From Bimastos eiseni (Eukaryota; Annelida; Clitellata; Crassiclitellata; Lumbricidae), in the NCBI GenBank assembly GCA_959347315.1, contig OY365806.1, forward strand, positions 37,108,505 to 37,172,504: a stretch of DNA of 64,000 nt. The letters are read 5' to 3'. Position numbers and translations under genes: made by a program. Shown piece after piece: positions 21,926-35,481 of the stretch. Positions within the stretch are counted from its first letter, which is position 1. Every line of letters begins with the position of its first letter. The notes beneath the pieces were generated by a model. The model did not search any database. It was not told the origin of the DNA and saw nothing but the letters and a program-made list of their open reading frames with translations.

Positions 21926-24900
21926 GTCTTAGAAATTCACAGGGTAGTGCGATATTGATTACTATTTTATAGCGTACAAACACAAGTAGGCTATCTATTA
22001 CATAAGGTATAGGCTACCTATTAAGAATGTAGCCTATTATGTTGAGTTCGTAAAGTTGTGTTTGTTAATTTAGCATGTATCATGTTGTCCAGTCTAGGCT
22101 TACGTTTAACGAAACCAAACGAAAACGTAGAAAGCCTACGTATTTGAAATAATAATTTTTATTTTACATTTTATTTTCAGTTCTAATTGTATAGAATAAG
22201 TTTTAAATTTAGCCTAGATATCAAAATATTTTGTCAAACAAGGCACACCTAGTGTCACCTATACAATAAAAGCAATGCACAGATAGTTTTCAAATATTTA
22301 GAAGTTCGCAAAACATTGTGAATTTTGCACAATCTCTCATTCGCAGAATAAACTATTGTGCTAAATATATTATATATCGATTCCTAAATTGAGGTGGTTC
22401 TGTCTTTCCTGACACAGCGTGGATCTTAGGCCGTGTTTCCGAATTGTCTTATCTTGAGTCCAGTCTACAGATCGTTTCTACCATTCGTGGCATCGGATGC
22501 TGTTTAAACTTTAAGGCCTGCTAATGTAACGATATCTTGTAGGCCTACGCCGCCATGAACATGCTTTCCAGGCATGGCTGAGCTCTTCCCTACCTCTAAG
22601 ATTTGACGTAGATTACTAGTGATTAGTTAAATCGCAAGGCCTTTCCGATCAAAAACACTAGACCCATAATTGATAACAATGATTAAATTATTCTATTGAC
22701 TATTGTACACTTGAGTGCAGAAGCTTTGGGCTATTTATAACGGTTTAAAATACACGTAGACCTAATTACTTTTTGCTTACGTCACTGTGAATGAGTAAAA
22801 GTGCATTTAGAAGGACAACTGGTGTCTCTGAGCCATTTGATATAAGCTGACTGCAAACCATTAGCCCATGTGATCGTGACAATAATGAAAACATGCGTAC
22901 CCCCTCGAGCCCATAAGTTGTAGAAAGTGCAGAGGAACGTGCAGAGGCCAGTCATGAGGTGAGGGGGCCACTGAATACATCCCATAATTGCTCGTAATTA
23001 CTTTAACATGGTCATATTTCGTAGGCCTATGTGCAAATGCTGTAGCTGCAGTCAAAACTTCTGTGCAAAAAGTAAAAACGCGGTGGAACTGCTCGGAATG
23101 GCGTTCTGCCTAATTTACTTGCTGAGGTCCCGGAACGCTGTTCCGGTTCTCCAGGAGGTGCCGGAACGACGTTCCGGCTGAAATTGACCACTGGGTGCAG
23201 GGTTGGATATGGCGCGAAAAGTGGTAAGAATGTAATGCGCTTTTCTTTAGCGGCCGCATGGGGCCTCAACGCTGCTTATCTTTCAAAGAGTGTGATCGCA
23301 TGATCGGGTGAGATCCTCCACCACCGCTCGCCCATTTGAATCGATGCCACTCCATTTAAAGATCCCAGCGTAGAGGACCGTACTAGCCCGACAATCTCTT
23401 AAATGAGCCAGCATTGGGAATAACTTTTAAGACCTGCCTAATCGTAATCCTCATTGTAAACGCCACATTTCTAATGCGTCACTTTAAAGCTAAGCGTAGG
23501 GCACCAACTTATTCAAGAGTGTTGCGTAGCATCAGTGGACATCGTTCTACGATAATTTAGTCTGAGGTTTACATTTCCTCATAGTGAATTAACCGTACAC
23601 ATTTTATTCCTGCCCACAAGTATTTCTTTCAGTCTTCTGTCAAACTCAGATTGCAACATGGTCATTACAGAGACTGCCCTCATTTATTTTATTAATGTTT
23701 ACATTTGTTGGAATTGTATAAAAGATCGCAATTACTGTTGACATATGCAGCCTATGCTCAGATCAGATATTACTGTTTCTTGCACAAGCTCATACCACAG
23801 TCCTTAAATACTCTAAAACACCGTTATGATGCTAGAAACATATTATGTATTGCGCTAAAATAAGGCCATCCGTTAATGAAGTCTTATTGAATAGCGGCAT
23901 TTTGACAATGCACATGATGCCAATCATTGAAAACCACAAGTTACCCTGTGGATAAAACTTGAAATCCATTGGAGTAGCCATGTCGAAATCCAACAAGGGT
24001 AGGTGTACACTACGACTTAGTCTTTGGGGGACATAGAAGTGGTTGGGATCCAGTTTACCAACTATGTTTCAACAGAATTTACAGTATGATGATTAGGCAT
24101 GCTGTAAAGCCATTCAGGCAGGCAGGTGCATTACAATAGACTTCATATCTACACTTTTGAAAATACAACTCGACCGCTTTCGTTTGTACTAGATTTTTTA
24201 AACGCCTTTCAATTTCCGGACATTAGCAACAATAATCCATTCAGTTTATTTACACACTTAAACTTTTCACAACTAACGATTAACGAAAAGCCACGAGGTT
24301 CAATTCATAACCGACAGTTGCAAGGTGTTCACGAAAGACCATACAAAACAAGAGCAGAGATACCATTGCATTTGCTTTCAAAATCAACCATCCATAACTG
24401 TAAAGCAGAGCTCACTGCCAATTCGAACTGTTTTTGTGTCTGTATAAAATGAACCATAAAAAACGTCACCATCTTTTGAATCAGCATTATTAAGCTCACT
24501 TCAAAAGTGAACATTCTAAAGTACAGCATCAAGCAATTTCATTATCAGTTCGAATTCCTCTGATGTTCATTTAAAATGAATCCCTGGAAAAAGTAATTCC
24601 ATCGTCAGATCAAATCTAATTTGAATGTTAAAATGAACTGCAATAAACCTTTAAACAAAGTAAGTTCATTTTCATTTCAATTTTTACTTTTGTTCATTTT
24701 TAAAATGAACCGTTAAAAATCTTAAAACAAAGTAATTCCATTGTCATTTTGTGTTACACTTTTGGGACTGACTAGTCTTTTGAAGACACTTCAAAATACA
24801 TAACAAACTTTGAACAATTTCAATTTTACTGGATGAAACACTGTTCAGATAACAAAAGCCAATAACAAAAACACCCAAAGGTTTTCTGATAAACTGGTGC

Positions 24901-25429
24901 CACACAAATGGGTGAAATCACAAAACAAGAACTTCTCACAAGACAATTACAATTGGAATCCCTGAAATTCGTGGATTTGATCATTTCAGTTTATTTACTC
25001 CTTTGATTAGTTCAAACCTTGCTTTCGATATTTAGCTTACAAAACAGAGGAAGAAGGTACAATGCATCTTTGCGGTTCAGGTTATCCTGCAATTGGAAAA
25101 TACATTGTCTCCAGTAATTGTACTTGACAGTCTTCTACAGCACCTCTATCCCAACACACAGCCACAAATCGCACCCTGCAGTTGATGTGCTACAAGGTCA
25201 GCAACAATTTTATTTGCCTTGTTCAACAGTGCAGAAGTAACAGGACAACCCAAACAACAGCAAACAACCAAACCAAAAGACTGCAAAAATAAACCAAGAC
25301 TTAATGAGAACCAACACAATATCATCCAAGATGTGTTCATTATCAACATTGCTTAATCTGTGTGTATTAAATGCAACTATCGAATGACGAGTGCATCAAT
25401 CAGAGGATTTACTCAAGGTCACAATGCAA
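21926..25429. other. Intergenic sequence
   Basis: Mostly unremarkable and AT-rich. It contains two CCGGAACG palindromes (23130-23177, listed separately). Short open frames such as 24126-24452 (plus) have no supporting motif or splice context. Confidence 0.45.
23130..23177. repeat. Two 17-bp CCGGAAC palindromes
   Basis: CCGGAACGCTGTTCCGG at 23130-23146 and CCGGAACGACGTTCCGG at 23161-23177 are near-identical imperfect palindromes in a small GC-rich island. A weaker third copy (CGGAATGGCGTTCTG) lies at about 23094. They may be transposon remnants or binding sites. Confidence 0.7.
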
Positions 25430-25436
25430 TAACTGT

Positions 25437-25562
25437 GAGAGGAGGAGGAGGAGTAGGAGGAAAAGGACGAGGAGGATAGGAGGAACGAGGAGGAGGATAT
25501 GGAGTAGGAGGAAAAAGATGAGGAGGAGGATATGGAGTAGGAGCGAAGAGGAGAAGGATTGA
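25437..25562. repeat. GGA-rich polypurine tract
   Basis: A strongly strand-asymmetric AGGAGG-rich tract of about 125 bp. It can in principle form triplex DNA. There is no sign of a gene in it. Confidence 0.85.
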
Positions 25563-27700
25563 AGTATTACAAGGCCAATCGCTCACATAAATCTCCCGTC
25601 CTACACAGAAGTATCAGTATTTGCGCTTTCTTTTTCTCAGTCATCTAGGCCAGCGCTCTCCATCATGGTCTTATCCTCCCATATGAAACATAGACCCAAT
25701 GCACTCATCTACGCCAAGTTCCCTGCGCAAATGCAGAAAATAATTACCAATCAAAAGTAATGACAATTCGAACAATTCCGGAAAGCATGAAGCCAAAGGC
25801 AAAAGCATTAATTAATCAAACTGCAGCTACAAAGAGAAAACCTCACAATGTGGTCATTAATATACAAAATCAGTTCAGCAGAATGAGAACTACTAAACAG
25901 GAGCTACAGCATGACGGCCATTCATAAACCATGTCTCCTCACAAAGTATAAACTGGTCAAAACCATAAACAAACAGTTGGCTTTATTAATTGGTGGACGC
26001 TACAGTTGGCTGTCGGCTTATGCAACAAGAAAGAAAACACATTTTCCAGATCACAAGTCCGAGATTGTAGCCAGTATTCTTGTGCTTACTCTGCTAGACC
26101 TTTGCACTATTATGGCCAGCGTTTTAGTTGTCAAAAGAGCTGGGGTCTAAAATTTCATAGATCATCAAAGTACAGAAATACAGGCCAACATCTAATGTTG
26201 TGTTGCAAACAAAACAACGTATGACTCCAGAGATATTTTAGTTTCTTCAGTCCAACATCTCTTCAGTTAATCAGTTAATGGTGGGCTTAAAAGAAGACTT
26301 AATGGGATTCAACACCCTCAACAACTAAAACACTGCTTGTGGTACTGACCCCATTGAAAAGCCTATAAGATGAGATTAGACAAGGTTCAATGAGATTTTC
26401 ACCTTTCGCCTGCATGATATCAGTTAAACTCACAGGTACATTGTGTAAAATTAACATCAATGAAATTTTTCACAATGCAAAACTTACAGACTATGATGCT
26501 TGATACAATAGCCTCAAACATCTCAAGCTAAATGTACTGAGTACAAAAACCTAAACCGACTGACAATATAACCATAGATTAAGCAATAACTTCCCGTCAC
26601 ACACAGGAAGTTCACAATAAAACATTCAACCTTATAAAGCAAATTCTGGCATATATTTTTATGACAAGACTTAATTGTTTCAGTGCAAACACGTTATTAG
26701 GTCATATTTGATATTGCTCAAAAGTAAAGAAGGGTCTGAGTGATCGTTACTCAAAGTTGATTAATTAGCTATTTAATCGAACGAATCCCTCAGATTTGAT
26801 TGATTAATTAATCAGCTACATTAATCAAGCAGTCAGAGTTGTATCAACTGTGATTTCTTGATTAGGCAGACAAACATGGTGGGACAGTTTATGGAGACAA
26901 ATTTTACTAGGTTCTCAAGGAGAATTCAATAGGCTGCCAATGGCATCTTTCCATTCTCTCCTACGCAATCCATTTCTGTCCCTTAGCATAGCCTATGCAT
27001 TCTGATGCTAAATGCAATCTTGTCATGATCCCAAAATTCTATGCTTACTGGTGAATTAAAAAAATAACAAGATTATGGCTAAGTTTCCAAAAAATTTCTT
27101 TTTAGTTAAAAAAAAAGCACACTAGCACTGCTTGCAGTTCAGTACTGCCATTCCAAAGTTGGATAAAGTAGGAAGGCAACGCTATAACCTTTGTTATCAC
27201 ACAGTGTCGTTAAATTGCAACTACCACCACCTTTTTAAATTAAGGTACTAAGGACCTGAAGGACTTTCAGCAACTCCACAAGGTCATTTTACCATTTTGT
27301 ATGAACTTAAAGCAACCCCTATGTCGCTCTAAGACCTCGGCCAACAAAGGACAAAGCTCACTGACCTGAGGTATATCATGGGTTTGTTTATGCTGTTTCA
27401 GTGTGACCAAGAAGTTCATGATAGGAGGCCCTACCCTACAATAGTGCCTAGGCAAACGAACAAATATTTGGTTCCTAAACAATTAAATGCAACTCCAAAA
27501 ATAAAGTGGGTTTACAAGATCCAATGGAAAACTAATTACCATCATGGCATGAATAACCAAATCAAAAGATGTCAGTAGATGGAGCACCAAATCTGGTCGA
27601 ATTCAAGGCCAGTCTTTCTGCATAATACACAAATGAATCTTGAACCAAGAGAATTAATTATCTGTTAATGCTCAATACAGAGGACCATTTTGTAAAGGTG
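25563..27700. other. Intergenic sequence without recognised features
   Basis: AT-rich. Nothing recognised apart from short TTGATTAATTAA-rich patches near 26760-26860. Confidence 0.4.
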
Positions 27701-27703
27701 TAT

Positions 27704-27709
27704 TTTATT
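27704..27709 (-). terminator. Candidate polyadenylation signal for the KDM3-like gene
   Basis: AATAAA on the minus strand, about 1.2 kb beyond the KDM3-like stop codon. It is the first canonical hexamer I noticed downstream, but the true 3' end is unknown. Confidence 0.3.
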
Positions 27710-28729
27710 CAAAATTTGCTACGCACCACTCGACAAATGAAGTAAATTTTCATGTAATGGCACCTCAAAAATTAAATATGTCTTTTGTGACTTGAACCAA
27801 GTATTTCTGCAACGACGTGCTACAGTCTATTTCAACCAGATTAAGTAAGTATGTGTTTAAAAACAAACCAGATTGTGACTACATTTCTATTTTCAAATTC
27901 TATCGACAAACAATGCAGCTCGTAAGAAAACTTGTTTAAATCCAGTTGATCTAAAGATTCCTGCACAGAAAACTGCTGCAACACAGCAAAGTACTGAACA
28001 CATTGAGAATTCTTCCGTGCATTGGCTTCAACTAAACAGATGCAAAGGAACAACCAGTAAAGGCACAAATGACAAGGAAACAAAAAGCCCACAATCAGTC
28101 CAAATTTTGCCAACATTTGGAAACAGATAAAACACGCCTGGCACCAAATGCCACACGGGTCGACTCTTGATACATTCCGTACATCCGTGGAACCGCCGTT
28201 ATGCAAAAAGACAACGGAGTGATGAAGAACAAAAAGATTAGATGTTAAAAATAACAAAGTCTAAAATACTGTCTGTATTGTTACGCTCTGAACAGGAAAC
28301 ATGACAAGCCAGAACATTTTGAGATCAGAAGATTCCGCAACTAACTTGCACTAAAACATTCTCTTGTAAAGCATGCCATCGCTGTCGTCCTCCAGCCCTA
28401 GGTGTCTCCTCCGCACAACACAGACAATCATGCTGCATGTCACCAGTGGGGCACTTCCCATTGGTCAGACTCTCAAGACTCCACTCTTATATATTGGACC
28501 TCGGGTTCATTTTACAGACTGAGTTCCCAATTCTACAGTTGCCAACAATCATAGTCCATGTCGACAACCGAAAATCTCATTTGATTCCCTTAGCATTTTT
28601 CCAGCACATTCCTTGTGGTAAGAACAAGTCCACAGCCAAAACCAGGTCATAAATGGCCCATAACAACCGATGGTTTAGGCTGAAACAAAAACTACATTCG
28701 ACATAACTCTATGGTCACAAACACATTGC

Positions 28730-28758
28730 ATGACTGACTGACTGACTGACTGACTGAT
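28730..28758. repeat. GACT simple repeat
   Basis: About seven units of GACT (as CTGA/GACT), just beyond the KDM3-like stop codon, probably in its 3' untranslated region. Confidence 0.9.
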
Positions 28759-28935
28759 TGGCACGATGAGTCATTGGACAACTGATGCAAACAACAAGCT
28801 GCCAAAGTCGATGACATGTTGGACTAGACACGTCAAAGTACATCAAACTTTGACTCTGACGACGACGACGAGAAACTGACGATCCAAGTTCGTCTAGGAT
28901 GACGGAAATCCTACGATAACAGTTCAACCTGGATC

Positions 28936-29001
28936 TCAAGGATCGTTGTCCTGAAGAACAGCAATCGAGTCCTTGACAGAATGGTAGATAATATTCTTGA
29001 T
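28936..29001 (-). CDS. KDM3-like terminal coding exon
   Basis: Acceptor TTTTTGCAG precedes position 29001; the exon reads [20 protein letters not shown], then Pro and a TGA stop at 28936-28938. KDM3 proteins end with the same helix (family pattern VKNVIYHAVKDAV). It joins in phase 0 to the exon at 31141-31281, whose last residues are DDQLQ, as KDM3 proteins have (DKLQ-VKN). This fixes the C-terminus of the protein. Confidence 0.92.
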   Translation of the reverse strand: MKNIIYHSVKDSIAVLQDNDP

Positions 29002-32000
29002 CTGCAAAAACAGAACAGGCAACGTTTATATGGTGGTGCTTAATTGCAAGAGTTTAATTTAAGAGAAATCAAAAGATTACAGTCAGATTCAATGATATTT
29101 CAGTTCTAAAAACAATTCCCAATTTTCATTCTAATTCAATTCTATGGGTCGAATTTTAATTCTAATTCTATTCCTATTCTTAAAATAATTCCAATTTCAG
29201 TTCTAATTCAAGTTCTTAACTAATTTCAGTTCTTGTTCAAATTATAAAATAATTTCAGCTATAATTCGAGTTCTGAAATAATTTCCCTTTTAATTCAAGT
29301 TCTGAATATGATTTCAGTTTTATTTCAGGCACTATAATAATAATTCAGTTTAAGTTCCAGCGCTGAAGATATTTTTTTCAAATAGGGCCTAATATCGATT
29401 CAGATAGCCTATCAAGATAACAGTGCAAAAACACATCAGCTGCTAGACAGTTTCAACATGTTACACAATCTAAGACATTTTCTTTTGGGACATTGCTAAA
29501 TATAGGCATCTTTGTGAATCTGCTGGATATGTGCCATCAAATCGCTGCAATTCTTGGTGGCAAGCGATATTCCAAAAACAACACTGACGACTGTCCACAG
29601 TGTCCAGTACAGTTCATACCAATTTACCCGAATTACTATCCCAAACTTAACTATCTTTCTCCCGTTATACTCATTCTCACAGAAACTAAGAAGGACAACG
29701 TCAACTCAACTTTGCAAAAGTAAACGTAAAGACCAGCTGCTATACAAAGATATTTTATGCATAGCCTAAGATTACCGAACTAGAAGACTCTAGCTCGGAC
29801 ATAGGCCTAATGACGAATTGCAGCCTATAGACAACGTACTACAAAAACAAATAATTCCTAGTTCTATTCCTATTTCCATTCTCTACAGCATATTTCCATT
29901 CTAATTCTTTTCTTATTCCCAAAATAATTAATTCCCAATTTTCATTCTGTGGATCAGTGATCCACACCCAGTAATTTCTTAAATAATTCAGAATTATAAC
30001 CAACTGAACATTCATTCCTCTGGCAATGTACTGTAACAATAACTAGTTGTGTATTCCTGTAATGTTCATAAAAATAACCAATAAAGCAAAGGGGTCAAGC
30101 ATAATATATGACATCACACTATTTTAAAAACATTGACATCATCCTCCCTCCCTCTCAGAACAATTTAAGCACTAAGCAGTTCACTGCTGCATAATGCACC
30201 GTTTCAGTCTAAGCCCCTCTTGCGATCTATATGTGCAGTCATCTATAGATGTCTCTTCCAGCTATCAAGCAAAATTAATCCCAACCAGATGAACATTGGT
30301 CTTGTAATGTCGGTTGGGAATGGGTTGGTCTCCTAGGAGATTGTCCTATTTCATTAGATATAATTAGATGAGGTCAATGAATAGGGAGGGGAGTTAGCAC
30401 TTTTATTTTTGAGACACAAATGCTTATCATTATTGATCACAGCACCGTCAGTAAAATGTCATTTTATATTATAAATGTATATACGAAAGAGAATGAAGGT
30501 CTGTTTGTGCCAACTGAATTTAATAACAATAAGGGGCAGATCTAATCAGAAGCAACAGCAAAGGAAATTAGTTATGCAAATCAAAAAAATGACAATAGTA
30601 CTGGGAAGAAGTGGATGGACATTTTATCTGTATACCTGTCCTGTGGGTCATATTGTTTTGAACTAGTTTAGGGGCTAATAATATGCAATGCTAGGTAGAT
30701 GAAGGGCTGATGCGTCAGCCAACTGAGGAAAACAGCGACCAACTGGGTGGCTAACCAGAGGGACTGAACGAAGAGGCGTTTGGCCAATGTGAACAATTCA
30801 GGGTAAGACGGATGGTTAGGGAGAGACTGGAACATTCTGAGTGGTTGTTCTTGGTGAAGGAAGAGCATAAGAACAATCAGCGTCTATGAGAAGTCAACGG
30901 AAGTGGAGAGTACGACCGGTACATAGAAAAAGGGTGAGATGAAGCATAGACTAGAGGCATCTCTGTAGTAGTACAAAGGCGGCATTGGTACTTGGAGGGC
31001 AGAGGGGCCGAGTTCTCAGATTCATACTTACTGACCAACTTCATAAATAAATGTAATCTAATGATGTAATAAAAGTACATGTAGTAATGATAAAACATCT
31101 TTATAAGAGACGGGCGGTGGAGGAGAGAAAAGAGCGTTACCTGCAGCTGGTCGTCAAGGTTACTGACGCAATCAGTTGAGCTGTGCTGTCTGGCTTGCTG
31201 CATTCGGGCAAAGCAAGACCTGACACTCTCCGGTGATAGGAACTCCTTACTCACCATGACACAGCTATGAATCACCTTCACCTGAATTAAACGAGGACAC
31301 AACAACTATATTATAATATCTGTTTGATTATTCATTCAAACCAATGCCACTTAACCTTGCTTAACCTAATCCAACTATACCTAACCATAGGTGATCCAAC
31401 TGAAAACCCTTCACCCAACAATGGCCTACAACGACAAACTGCATTCGTTTTCCACACATTCTGATACACAATGATCGTTCATCATAAAAGGTAAACCTAA
31501 TTTTATCTTATCCTGGCCAAACTAACTTACCTTATATACTCGACTATAAGTCGATTCAAGTATAAATCGAAGTGCAATTTTTGGACAAAAATAGCGCCCA
31601 AAGTTGATGGCTCGAATATAAGTCAAACCCATAAAATCAAAAACGAGTGATAAATCGAGAAGTATAGCTTGATATCTGCTGTCTTTCGGCGGAGAAGTTC
31701 AGCGGATTTCTCCACGAAATATTTATTTTACTATGGGCAGATGAATATTAATGCATGCGGCCATCATAAATCAAGAGATATAATTTGATATCTGCTGTTG
31801 AATGTTGAATCTTGGGTCCGAAAATCTCCCACTATTTTGTCTCTCGAGTATAAGTCGAAATACCTATTTCGCCGTCCTGAAATAGTCTTAAATTTCTCGA
31901 CTTATAGTCGAGTATATACGGTACATAACCTTACCTGATATAATAACCATACTTCACCTTTTACATAATTCAATTGTCTGTTTGTCTCACATCATAAGCC

Positions 32001-35000
32001 CTATTCATAAGTCATCCAGCAGGCGACAAATACATAAAATAAATGTTCATCAATATGTGCTTATCAATAATAAGCCACAATGTGGCGTGCTATAGAGGCG
32101 CTTGGCAAATGGATGTCATCAATCAACTGTGCCTCAACTCTTCCATAATGCAATCTATATGATCATATACTGGGCAGCAACTTAAGAAAACAGATCTTCT
32201 GGTCATATCTTATTGACTTCCCTTAATTTGTCTTCTCAACATTTGTCCGAATTTTTTTTGATTGTTCTTGATTATGAAGTTACCTTCTCCTTACCCCTAA
32301 ATTCTTTTATGCCGTGCTTGCTTTCTTCAGCTTTGGCAATTTCACGTCATTTTCCTTTCATTTTCACCCAATGTCTCACTTACTCTTGTTCATACGTTTG
32401 TTTGTAGCAGGATTGAACACTGCAGTGCCATCTGTGTTAGTCTCACATAAGAAACAAATAAAATGAACACTTAACAAATTGAGTAGTCATATACCTCACC
32501 AAACGTTAATTTACCTTTGCTAACCTCTGTATAGTTTGTTTCTTCGTCTCACCTGATAAGGCGTCATGGCAGGCAGGAAGAGCGCATCACCTAGACACTG
32601 GACGACGACAGTGCTCTGGATGCCACACTCGTTGAGCAGCCGTGCTCTGAGCGCTTTGTCCAGGTAGGAGCTGTTGTCAGACAAGGGATCAGTCACCTGG
32701 TCAACTGTACGGTGGGAAGAGTTTCCAGTATCTACCTGTTCAAGACCAGCAGACCATATGTACCATAAATATTATCACAATTATAATTATTAATCATCCA
32801 ATTTATCATATTATTAATTATCATTATCCTCACAATTGTTACGTATCAAAATTCTTACTTAAAATTGGCATTATAAAGCTTATGATAATAGTCAATACAT
32901 ATGAGCACAAATAATATCTTAATTATTAATTATCTGATAAATCACAATTAAAATTACTATTTAAATTGCAATTATTAGTATCACAAACAAACACGCCATA
33001 CCGAGCCATAATTGCGCTCTGTGCCTAGCATCAATTTGGCGCCCCCACATTTTGAAAATAGTATTTGCGCCTGGGCCAAGCATCAATCTGGCACCCCCAC
33101 ATTTTAAAATGGTATTTGCGCCTGGACCTGGCATCAATCTGGCCCCCCACATTTTAAAACAGTATTTGCGCCTGGACCTGGCATCAATCTGGCGCCCCCA
33201 CATTTTGAAAATAGTGCATTTTATGGAATAAAAAGGTATTCCATCCTCAAATTTGTGCCCTTTCCACATTTGCGCCCTTGGCCATGGCCCCGCTGGCCCC
33301 TCCCTCGGTACAGCCCTGCAAATAAATATCATCTGACACATTATTATTCTTCTCATGCAATTTTTAATCAAGTGATTTGTCATAATCATCATCATCACCA
33401 TTATTACCTTTTTCAGGAACTCCCGTATTCGATCGGCATCCTGAGGTCGGAAGATGTGCCAGACAGCGCCAACCTTGCTAGAAGTCTTGTATGCAGTTTT
33501 GGAACGAGCGTTGTAGCCGGCCTCCTTTAATGCCCTTGCTGTGACAAAAAAAAACATAACAACAGAATTACAGCATACACTGACTACAGATGAAGATCGT
33601 GTGAAATGACATGTATGCAATGGATGGTCAATATATTGTAAATTATGATAACACCCTTACAATTAGCATACTAATGTCAAAACAGAATGCAATTTCGTCT
33701 TACAGCACTTTGTTTTTTAACACTGCAAAACTGCTACCTCAAATAATGCTAAAGTTTTGTTGGTGCCTGTAAGCAAATAATGCAGAGAACATGATATACT
33801 AGCAGACTCTTTGTACAAATATAGAATTCAAAGACATGAGGGCAATGCTTAGTGCAGCACACATCCAACTGGCTGGAAGCAATGAAAGTCTAATAGTTTT
33901 TGGCAAATGAAGTTAATTGTAGAACTCTATAGACGAAATTGAAAGTTTCTATTGTTTGACTATTATGTGCTATTCAGTATACTACAGTCAGAATCTGTTT
34001 AACCCCACAAAATCTTAAGCTACTGATGGCAAAGTGGATGACATGCGATTGAAAACAGCCGGTGGTGCCATCAGCACCAGCAGCCCAGTGCAACATGTTT
34101 GGAACCATTCCTCAAACTCAGGCAGATGAAAACCAATCGGAAATGCTAATCTGTGTTCTTCTGAACATAGATCCAGCTGCTTTCGATGTTGCCATTACAC
34201 TTGTCCTGTCTAATCTGCCATCTCGTGAAAAAACCGAAAACAGCCGGTGCCATACACCAATGACTAAAAGCATCAAAGTGGTAAAAAATGCGGGTTGCAG
34301 CATGGTAAGCGAGTGAGAGATTAGTGGTAAGTGAGTGAACGAATGAGCGAGTGCCAATCGCTTGTTCTGGTAACTAATTCATGCAGATGGCAGTCTTTTT
34401 TTGTTTGAACACATTGAACAAACAAGGACTAAGCAAGGAGGTCGAGTGGTCATCTGCTCTGGATTAGACCAACCTGCTCTGCACTCGTTGTCTAGTGGGT
34501 CTCGAGGCCGCACTTTCAATTGACAGCATAACTTATCTTTTCAGCTGATTAACTCTGTGTTTTGGAGCTGAAAGAAATTGGGTGAGTTGACAGCAATAGC
34601 ATTTGATAAAATGCTTGCTTTTTTGACTAACTGGACATTTTTTTGACCATTGGAGTTAAACACAACAGCGATAAAACCACATAAATTCACAATAAAACCA
34701 AGATATGCTCAAGATTTCAGATAAAATCTAACTTTATCTAATAAAATAAGACTCATAAAAATGTATAAAATACAGAGACCTCTAGTGTGCTATTAATATC
34801 AAATACCAGGCAAAACGTAAAGGCTGTTTCTAAAAGTCGACAGTTGCCTTGAGATGAACTAAAGTAACTTCATATCCAACACAAAAAGATCTGATCTGAT
34901 CAAATCCAGTGACCTCTAAAATTTCCCAATCATAAGACACATGAACATGACATCACAAAATTGTAGGTCAGGTCAGAATCCTAAAGGTCAGAGAGGTCAC

Positions 35001-35420
35001 AGAAATCAGGCTACAGCAGACAAGTTGATAGAAAAACATGAGTTTAAGGTCATGAAACCTTACAAGCTGTGACAACAGTATTACCAATGTCACAGACTGC
35101 GTGGAATTACATCGAGAATAATCCCTGCCAATCATGATAAACGTCAAGTTTAACGCAACAGTCACATAGATTGGCAACACTTCGAAGTAGATCGCATATC
35201 TGTGTTGCCTCCAGCATCGGTTTAATAATGCAAAAAGTACTAAATATATTAGCACACATAATAGAGACTGGCCGCCTGAAGTCATAGAATACAGATCGCT
35301 TGCCACCAATTGACTAATCAGCAAACAGAATGATAAATTCAGTCTTCTCTGGACATATATGTATATATAAATATACCATATATATATAAAATACATTTAA
35401 ATATATACACACTCATACAA

Positions 35421-35481
<61 letters not shown>

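Noticed and set aside
29080..29955. One AATTC-rich miniature element spanning both arms
   Set aside because: The two stretches are in the same orientation and no inverted ends or target duplication were found.
33000..33240. Coding exon in the KDM3-like gene
   Set aside because: The minus-strand frame is made of the 50-bp tandem repeat, and the JmjC exons on both sides join in phase without it.
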